This document shows, one piece after another, positions 56,975 through 64,000 of a stretch of DNA of 64,000 nt (the first letter of the stretch is position 1; every line of letters starts with the position of its first letter). The position numbers and the translations under genes were made by a program. A model generated the notes under the pieces. It was not told the DNA's origin. It saw only the letters and a list, made by a program, of their open reading frames with translations, and searched no databases. The stretch is from Lunularia cruciata (lineage: Eukaryota > Streptophyta > Marchantiopsida > Lunulariales > Lunulariaceae), in contig OX419759.1 of NCBI GenBank assembly GCA_948567375.1, forward strand, positions 25,273,493 through 25,337,492, read 5' to 3'.

Positions 56975-59570
56975 CTACTCCAATCCAATGTCTACTTCTT
57001 CCTCAACTTCCAATCTTGAAGTAACCTCACATACTACTCTATCCTCAGGTTTCACAACTACTAATTCTCTACTAATTCTAACTTTTCTCCTTCCTGATCT
57101 ATAATTCCCAGTACAAGTATTCTTTCTAAGTCTTTATCTCTTGACCCACTCTTCTCTAATATCTCCAATGGCAACTCCGAAGACATTTGTATTCCTACCT
57201 CATCTACTTTGGGCTTCACTCTTACATCCTTCCAAAGTTTATCTATCTCCAGCTTCACTAAATCTAATCTTATTGTGATAGTATCTTCCACTTCTAATAT
57301 CTTCCTATCTACATGAGTTCTGAGACTAATCAACAAGGCATTCAAGTCCTTATCCTTTGCATTTCTCCTCCTTGTCTCCTACACCAACAACTTCAACTCA
57401 TGCAGTCTTGTTTCTTCAATCTGCATGTTGGTTTTTCTACTCAACATCGCGTTCATCTTTGTTACAATCTCTCTTAATGGTTCAAGTCTCATTCTTCTCT
57501 CCCGTTCTTGATCTGCAAGCCAATCTTCTTGATATATTGCTAGTTCTACCTTGAACCTGGATTTCACTATCTCTTTCTGCTTCTCCTTCAAAACAATCTT
57601 CTCCTCTAGACTACAAATTAAGTCTCTCAGTCTTTTAGTCTTTCTTCTTCTCTATATCTCACTATCAACTCTCTTTGCTAGAGTTGCTTCTTCTCCTCTA
57701 CATTTTCCATCATCCTATCAAGCTCTCCTTTTTGCAACTCTTGCCATAGCATGAATAATCTCTAATCGCAAATCAGCAAACTGCTGTTTCAAGATCTCAT
57801 TCTCCGCTATCTGTGTTTCTCTTGCTATGTCATTTTGCTCTATTACTTGCTCTCTACTCCCCACTTCCTTCTTTAAGTTTTCAATTATCTGATTTTGTAC
57901 TACTCCATCTACTCGTAGTACTTCCCTCTCCTCCTCACCTTGGATTACACTCTTCTTCAACTCTGAGTTCTCTTCCTCTAATCTTGCTAACACCTACAAC
58001 ACAATCTTCACCTATGGACACTTTGACTGCATTTCCTTCTTCTTCTGCTCCAACTTTACTAACAATGGGCACACAATGTCCCGCAAATACTCTACTCCTT
58101 CACTTGGGTTTACCTTGACTTGCGGACTTTTCTCCTTCTTTGCCTCTTCTTCACTCGATACTTGTCTTCTTAGCTGTGATCGCCTTATGGGAATGGATTG
58201 TTTGCTCCTTGAACTTCCACTCTCCACTTCTCTTTCTTTACTTGGTCCCGCTTCATACTTTGCCTTCTATATTGAACGGAGTCCTCTCTGAATAGTCACT
58301 CTTTTCTCCTTCGGCTCTAGAACTTTGTCTTTGTGTCTTGGGTTACTTCCTTCTTCCGTCTCTATCTTTAATTCTTCCTCCTTGGGTACCGACTGCATCT
58401 CCACTCCATCTTCACTTTTGCTGCTCATGTCACCACTTTGCAATGTGAATTTGGATTCTTCCTCCTTCTCCAAGTCTTCTGACTTGCACTCGGCCTCCCC
58501 TTCTGATTCTTCACCTAATGATGCAATTACCACCAAGTCTTTCCTCGGGTTCACCTTTCTGGCCTTCCAAGGTCTTGCCACCGCAACTTCTTCTTCTTCT
58601 TCTTCTTCTTCTTGTCGACTCCTCTTCTTTGACTTTGAAGTGTTCACCTTCAACTGCACACTTTGCCCGGTCTATGCGTAGTACTCATCATTGCTCCTTA
58701 TTTGAAAGATGTATTGCTACTCCTCCGCATAAATATCTCTTCTCAAATTGGGGTGGAAGTGCGACACCATCTTGTGTTTCTCCGCCACATTCAGCAAGTT
58801 CAGTCCCAAATAGAAATGGGCTGCAAATGGCTCATTGTAGTGTGGAGGTGACTTGTCTTGCAAGTTCTACACCATTTGTCTTGCACACTGATGAAAACAC
58901 TTTGCCCAATTGATTGGCTCTCTTGCAAACATCTTGTGGAAGAACACCGCTTGATGTTCTATCACATAAGTGGTTTGCTCTGGCTTCAAGATAGCCATCA
59001 TTGCACTTATGATGCCTCTCCTCACAGGTCTTTATAACTCACCACTTTGTAGCCATTCTTTGTGTGCTTCAAAGAGAAGGGATCTCTCACTTCTTGGGTT
59101 TCTTCAGCTACTTCTCCCTTCCCCAAGAACATGGCTCCGTGCTCCGTGCCCATCTCTCTTCTAAGTACTAATCACCAATCCAACTTTGTCCATTGAGCCG
59201 GATTTCCTCTCTTCCCTTGTTCCTTGGAGCCATCAAGACATCTACTCTTGATGATCTCCGTCATGAAACCTGGACAGCTAATGTTCCAATTCCATGCCAA
59301 GAATGTGATCTAAAGCCTGCTCAAGACTTTCATTCTTGCATTCACATCTAATCACTGAATTGCATGATTCCTCATTGCGAATTCACAGCTCTTCTTCCCA
59401 CCTCCCATCTTACTCTTCTCTACTCTAGGTTGGTGGCTACTTTTCTGACTGATTCCCAAACTAACTCTCCTTACTTCCTCTCGACACACCGGCGTGTCTC
59501 TTAAAACACTTCCCTTTCCACAATCTTCCTCATGACAACTTCTGAATGGTGATGGAAAATTACTCGTCAT
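56975..59570 (-). pseudogene. U3 ORF, nearly full-length span, minus strand
   Basis: From the start at 59570 (MTSNFPSPFRS) to TAG at 56975 the span is 2596 bp, matching the 2574 bp of the complete element. MGGGKKSCEFAMRNHAIQ lies near 59430. The conserved domain is spread over several frames at 58700-59350. The Lys/Glu-rich middle with a (CTT)n-encoded Glu run lies at 58267-58659. Coiled-coil segments lie at 57718-57993 and 57379-57591, and the C-terminal helix at 57061-57345 (VDRKILEVEDTITIRLDL). It is broken by frameshifts and stops but shows that the ORF length is conserved. Confidence 0.72.
58585..58613. repeat. (CTT)n microsatellite within the U3 ORF
   Basis: About nine CTT/TTC triplets encode a poly-Glu run on the minus strand in the acidic middle of the U3 protein. 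The other copies have shorter Glu runs here, so this is a local triplet expansion. Confidence 0.8.
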
Positions 59571-59985
59571 CCCTTTATCTCTATCCCAAGTCTTATAGTG
59601 GCGTGCCTTCTCCATCTTTCTTCACTCTAAGTTTCTACCAAGAAATCACACCTCTTGCATGCTCCTATCACTGTCAATTTTCTCCCACTCATATGATAGT
59701 TGTTTTTGTGTGTGGTTCCTTCTTGAATGTCCAACCCCAAAGGAAAGTTGTTACATTGTCCTCAGCTTGGGGTTGAGCATCCTCGAGACAAAATCTCCTT
59801 ACTTTGGGTTGTATGCTGATAGGGCAACTCCAAGTACCTTGCCTTTTGACACAAAGTCACTTTACTTTGGGTTACAATCCAAGGACACCTTTCTTTGCCT
59901 TCTTATGCCATACAAGTGCAATATGACTTCTTTTGTACACTTATTCTTCAAAAATAAAAATAAAAACAAAAATGTAGGTACCACA

Positions 59986-60257
59986 ACAACAAAAATGTGG
60001 GTACTAGATTTCCTCTCTTCCCCTCTTCCTTGGGTCCATCGAGACATCTACTCTTGATGATCTTGGTCATGAAAGCTCATGTTCCAGTTCCACACTAAGA
60101 AGGTGATCCAAAGCTTGCTCAAGACTTTGATTCTAGCAATCACATCTAATCTCTGAATTGCATGATTTCTCACTACAAATTCTGAGTTCTTCTTCCCACC
60201 TCCCATCTTACTCTCTTCCACTCTGGGTTGGTGGCTACTCTTCTGACCAATTCCCGG
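59986..60257 (-). repeat. Family A LTR fragment (right-edge LTR, distal part)
   Basis: On the minus strand this carries U3 ORF sequence around MGGGKKNSEFVVRNHAI (60130-60210) and continues to about 60005. There it joins a short duplicate of the LTR 5' end (aaaaatgtgggtac) next to the preceding LTR. Its continuation is at 63446, beyond the 3.2-kb insertion. Confidence 0.7.
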
Positions 60258-60610
60258 TGTTGTCGGGAAAATAATCTACACGTAGTATTGGTGCCATTTG
60301 GTGTGAGTTTTCCATGTTATTTAACTCAAGGGTTTATGTTATGGTGAAACCGGTAGTTGTTTGTGTTCCTATAAGCTCAAGGATTTTCTCTTGTGTTAAT
60401 AGAGGGAGGAAATTGAGTGGTGATTTTCTTTAATGTTACATAAGCTTGGGATTTATTAGCATGTCACTTAAGCGCTGGAGTTTGTTATTGGGGAGTTTGT
60501 TATTGGGGTTATGTTATTGGGGTCTCAAGAGTATTTTAATTAGGGGCAGTAGGAGAGGGTTTTGGGAATTGTGAAAAAGTGAACAAAACAGCCAAGATGT
60601 TGGGAAGGAG

Positions 60611-60960
60611 AAAGAAAGGACTGCTTGGAGAAGGAACAAGGCAGGACAGGGATTTTTGGAGAGAGGCTTAGGCTTGTGCAGGAACAGCAGGGAGGTTTAT
60701 GCTTTGAGAGAAAAGGCTGAATAGGGAAGGAAAGTTTTATGTTTTGGGAGAAAGTACTGCTTGGAGAAGGAAGAGGGCTGGACAGGGATCTTTGGAGAGA
60801 GGCTTAGGCTTGTGCAAGAACAGCAGGGAGGTTTATGCTTAGAGAGAAAAGGCTGAATAGGGAAGGAAAGTTTTATGTTTTGAGAGAAAGGACTGCTTGG
60901 AGAAGGAACAAGGCTGGACAGGGAGATTTTGAGGAGAAGAGTTTATGCTTGGAGAGAAAG
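60611..60960 (+). repeat. 136-bp tandem repeat
   Basis: The phrase actgcttgg recurs at 60620, 60756 and 60892, exactly 136 bp apart, within units sharing ggctggacaggga, aggcttaggcttgtgc and gaaaggctgaatagggaagg. About 2.5 copies with few differences. Confidence 0.9.
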
Positions 60961-62104
60961 AAAGAAAAAAATTGCTAGGGTTTTGAGAGGGAATTTGCTG
61001 CAGGGGGATTTTCAAAGGAAAAGCTTGGTTGTGAAGGAGCATTGAAGTCTGGATAGGAAGGCAGAGATTTTGAGAGAGGTTAGGGCTGTGCCAGGACAGG
61101 AGGGAGAAATTTCAAAATCTACTAGGCTTAGGGCTGTTGCAGGAGCAGAAGAATTTTTGAGTAAGGATGCCTTAGAGCTGTGAACAGAGGAGGAGATTTT
61201 TGAGAGTTGAGTCTTGACTTTTGCAGGAGCAAAAGAATTTTTGAGTAAGGATGCATGCCTTAGGGCTGTTGTGGCAGAATAGGAGGGAGAAATTTCAGAA
61301 TCTGCTAGGCTTAGGGCTGTTGCAGAAGCAGAGGATTTATTTTGAGTAAGGATGCCTTAGGGCTGTGGCAGGACAGAGGAGGGGAAAATTTTGAGAGTGG
61401 AGGCTAGGGCTATTGCAGGAGCAGGAGATTTTGAGTTTTGGTTGGGCATTGATCAGAATAGAGGAGAGGAGAAAGAAGGAAAGAAAATTGAGGGTTTGGC
61501 TGTGACAAGAACAAGAGATTTGGAGTTTTGCTTGGTCATTAACCTAGAGCAATGGAGAAGAGAAGGAGTTGAATTTTGCAGGAAGGACTGGACTAGGGCG
61601 AGAGCAGGAGAGGGAATTTGAGAGTCTGACTTTGCCTTGCACTGGATAGGAGAGATTTTGAAGGTTGGCTTCCTTGAGCAATAGCCAGTGACATGGGTAA
61701 ATTTGAGTTAGGGTTGCTCTGGCTAGACAGGGAATGAATTTTGAATGTGGAAGGATGTTTGTTGTGAGAGTGTTGATAGGAGAGCAAATTTTGAATGGAG
61801 AATGTTTGTTGTGAAGAGGTGGACATGGAATGAATTTCAAATGTAGAGGATTTGCTAATGAAAATGTGGCAGTGGAGAATTCTCACAAAGGAGAGACTGG
61901 ACAAAGTGAATGAGAGACTGCACAGAATGAAGGAGAGAGAGTTTCCAGGGCTTGGTCTGGACAGGAGTGACCTATTGAAGAGAGATTTTTCAAGGTTGCT
62001 TGGCCTTGGTCTGTGACAAGAGGAGAGGAAAAACTTTTGAAAGTGCTATTGTGCAAGACAATGGCTAGATGAACAAATGGCAAGGAGTATGCCTTGAATA
62101 TATG

Positions 62105-62425
62105 CAGGAGAGTATGTGCTTGGACAGAAGAAAAATTTTCACAAGAAAGCAAAGGGCTTGAGAGTGTAGGGCAGAAAGTGGTTTTTCTTCGCAAGAGAAT
62201 GAAGGACTTTGCAGGAGAGTAAGTGCTTGGAGAGAAGAGAAATTTTTGCAGGATTGTTAGGGCTTGAGATAGCAGGGCAAGAAGGAGTTTCTTCTGGAAG
62301 GAATGAAGGATGTGCACGAGAGTATGTGCTTGGACAGAAGAGAAATTTTTGCAGGAAAGCAAAGGGCTTGAAAGTGCAGGGCAGAAAGTGGTTTCCTTTG
62401 CAAGAGAATGAAGGACTTTGCAGGA
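62105..62425 (+). repeat. Tandem repeat of about 105 bp
   Basis: The phrase gtgcttgg recurs at 62116, 62223 and 62326, with shared agaagagaaatttttgcagga and agcaaagggcttga contexts. About three diverged units. Less regular copies of a gctgttgcaggagcag phrase occur earlier, at 61130-61430. Confidence 0.75.
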
Positions 62426-63445
62426 AAAATTTTTCCCCAGGAGTTGATATTTGGACAGCAGAGATTTTGAGAAGAGCAGTAGAGAAGAGCAGTATGGCTG
62501 AGTGTGGAGTTTTGGGAATTGGCAGGGAGATTGAAGGAGAGGGAAGTTTCAAGCATTTGTTGGGCTGGTCTGCGACAAGACAGAGGAAGGAGAGAGAGAT
62601 GCCTTGAGAGGCCATTGGGCAGTGACATGACCAGGGAGAGAAATTTTGAAATTGAAGAGCTGATGGGTGTGGGTGCAAGGAGAACTTTCAAGGGAAAAGC
62701 TGACATGTGACATGAATGACGGAGTTAATGCTGGCACAGGAATTTAAGAATGGAGATTCAAAGATAGTTGTGCACTGAGCTGCTGATAGAAGTTTTCTAA
62801 AGGGAGAGTTGAGGACGTTTCATGAAGGATCTTTGGCTGATAATAGAAACCTTTGCAAGGAAGCATTGACGGGAGTGCGGCTGGGAGGTGAAGGAAGAGG
62901 TCTGGAGGGTGAGTTGCCTTTATTGTTATCAAACAAAGTGTCTGTCATAATTTAGTGCAAACACTATATGAACTGGAATTGGTTGGGTTGTCAAACTTAT
63001 GAACCTCGCAGCTGAAAATTTTATGAATGACAAATCCTGAGATGATGGTGTGTTTGATGTGTGACTAGCATCGAGGAAGCTCCATGTTAGGAGCTCTCAG
63101 TCCGTCTATATGAATGGTTCAACTCTGTTGTCTGGGACCGGGTTGAGTTGAATAGAATACTATTTATTGTTTGTAAAAATTCCAGCCTTTTCTAGGAACT
63201 CTCGGGTCCAAAACCATAGCTGAAACTGCATGAGCTAGCTTGTGAAGGCCAAGGACAAACACAAACCGTCAAGAAACCGGACCTCAAGAAGCAAAGAATT
63301 CTTACAGAGCTGAGATTTCCAACACACCAGGAATAGGAAGAGAATATCAATCTACAAGAACTCTAAATCAACTACAATAAAGACAAACTAAGCACAAGCA
63401 GCCAGGTGCCCGGTGCACTCTCGAGGCCAAAAAAATTCCCCGACA

Positions 63446-63974
63446 CCGGACTAAATCTCCTGACTTCCTTTCAACACACCAGCACGTCTTCTACTACACT
63501 TCCTTTCCCACAATCTCCCATAAGACCACTCCTTAAGGGTGATGGAAAATTACTTATCATCTCTTTGTCTCTAGCCCGAATCATATAGTGGCGCACTTCT
63601 TCTGTCTTTCTTCACTTTGAGTTTCTACCAAGAAATCACACCTCCTTGATGCTCTTGTCACTTTCAATTTCCTCCCGCTCATAGGCCAGCCTTTTTTTTT
63701 GCACAATACCTTCTTGAATGTCCAACCCCAAAGGAAAGTTGTTACACTATCCCCGCCTCGGGTTGAGCACCCCTAAGCCAATGTCTCCTTACTTCAGGTT
63801 GCATGTTGACAAGGCAAATCTGAGTACTTCATCTTCTAACACAAAGACACTTTACCTTGGGTTACAACCCAAAGACACCATTCTTTGCCTTCTGATGTCA
63901 TAAAGGTGCAATACAACTTCATTTGTACACTTCTTCTTCAAAAATGAGAAAAAAACAAAAATGTGGGTACCTCA
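63446..63974 (-). repeat. Family A LTR, 5' end, of an element leaving the window
   Basis: The minus-strand LTR start tgaggtaccc lies at 63974. TATA-like atatag lies near 63585, and the U3 ORF start M-I-S-N-F-P-S-P at 63560 precedes the interruption at 63446. Because internal sequence with a PPT follows at 63975, this is the 3' LTR of a minus-strand element whose body lies beyond the right edge. Confidence 0.85.
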
Positions 63975-64000
63975 TACCTCCTCCCTCAAATGTGAGCGTC
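63975..64000 (-). mobile_element. End of internal region with PPT of a family A element
   Basis: Reverse-complemented, this reads gacgctcacatttgag then ggaggaggta, nearly identical to 19791-19815 of the complete element (end of pol plus PPT). It predicts a family A pol on the minus strand just outside the window. Confidence 0.85.

Larger units (their letters stand above)
56392..59985 (-). repeat. Family A LTR, minus strand, 3' terminus truncated
   Basis: It runs in reverse from the R-U5 region (the last 230 bp or so are missing at 56392) to the 5' end ggtaccaca at 59985. TATA-like box 2 lies at 56853-56860, the U3 ORF at 56975-59570 and TATA 1 near 59592. It adjoins a plus-strand LTR fragment on its left and a second minus-strand LTR fragment on its right. 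Confidence 0.82.
60258..63445. mobile_element. Non-coding purine-biased insertion of unknown class
   Basis: It splits a family A LTR. The LTR sequence breaks at 60257 and resumes at 63446 with ccgg on both sides (60254-60257 and 63446-63449), a possible 4-bp target duplication. The ends are tgttgtcggg and ccccgaca, a short imperfect inverted repeat of TG...CA type. About 60580-62760 is strongly purine-rich on the plus strand and contains tandem repeats. No protein motif, LTR pair or PBS was found. It could be a large non-autonomous retrotransposon derivative or a TIR-type transposon with a degenerate end. Class is undecided. Confidence 0.6.

Noticed and set aside
61544-62706. Minus-strand frames of 98-179 codons rich in Ser, Pro, Leu and Phe
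   Set aside because: They arise from the strong purine bias of the plus strand, which removes stops on the complementary strand. No domain or start context supports them.
60258-63445. Calling the insertion an ordinary LTR retrotransposon
   Set aside because: The first 300 bp and the last 300 bp do not align as direct repeats, and no PBS or PPT was seen.
1-64000. CRISPR arrays, rRNA or tRNA genes
   Set aside because: No regularly spaced short repeats with unique spacers and no cloverleaf-type or rRNA-like sequence was recognised. The only tRNA-related site is the PBS.

Overview
The window is a gene-poor, AT-rich stretch of plant nuclear DNA built almost entirely from nested, mostly decayed transposable elements. 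The elements have very long LTRs. The pol proteins resemble the Athila/Tat branch of Ty3/gypsy, and Helitron and non-LTR-type reverse transcriptase relics are also present. Many reading frames are broken by stops that look like C-to-T decay of methylated DNA. This suggests a large seed-plant genome, most plausibly a gymnosperm. The organism call is inference; no host gene was recognised.

Family A (Ty3/gypsy, LTR about 3.5-3.8 kb) dominates. The complete copy is 9868-23448: 5' LTR 9868-13649, tRNA-Asp-like PBS at 13657, gag, PR-RT-RNaseH-INT in one broken frame, PPT at 19803, 3' LTR 19816-23448, target duplication tacct. It sits inside an older family A solo LTR (8836-9867 plus 23454-25899, duplication aaatg). 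That solo LTR in turn sits inside a minus-strand LTR of a second family, B (8661-8835 plus 25905 to about 28860). Further family A solo LTRs with target duplications lie at 1866-3745 (minus, cactg), 37218-41012 (aattg/aatta) and 41618-45185 (gaggc). An LTR 3' end lies at 1-358. A head-to-head foldback derivative lies at 4585-7107. Inverted or truncated fragments fill 51035-60257, and one more LTR reaches the right edge (63446-63974), where it meets the PPT of an element running out of the window.

The most notable feature is that the family A LTR carries its own long ORF of about 857 codons (10282-12855 in the 5' LTR). It encodes a conserved N-terminal domain, an acidic disordered middle and a long coiled-coil C-terminal part. 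One TATA box precedes the ORF and a second follows it, shortly before the R-U5 part. The ORF therefore appears to be a U3 gene with its own promoter, a layout comparable in principle to genes located in the LTRs of some vertebrate retroviruses. Seven or more copies retain recognisable pieces. Family B has a diverged homologue of the N-terminal domain upstream of its LTR end. I do not recognise this protein.

Other regions: a degraded Helitron Rep relic at 29240-30290; unassigned DNA at 30420-37217 with a perfect 27-bp palindrome just before it; a degraded non-LTR-type reverse transcriptase at 45191-48865; a family B LTR end with leader at 48866-51034; and a 3.2-kb non-coding, purine-biased insertion with internal tandem repeats at 60258-63445.
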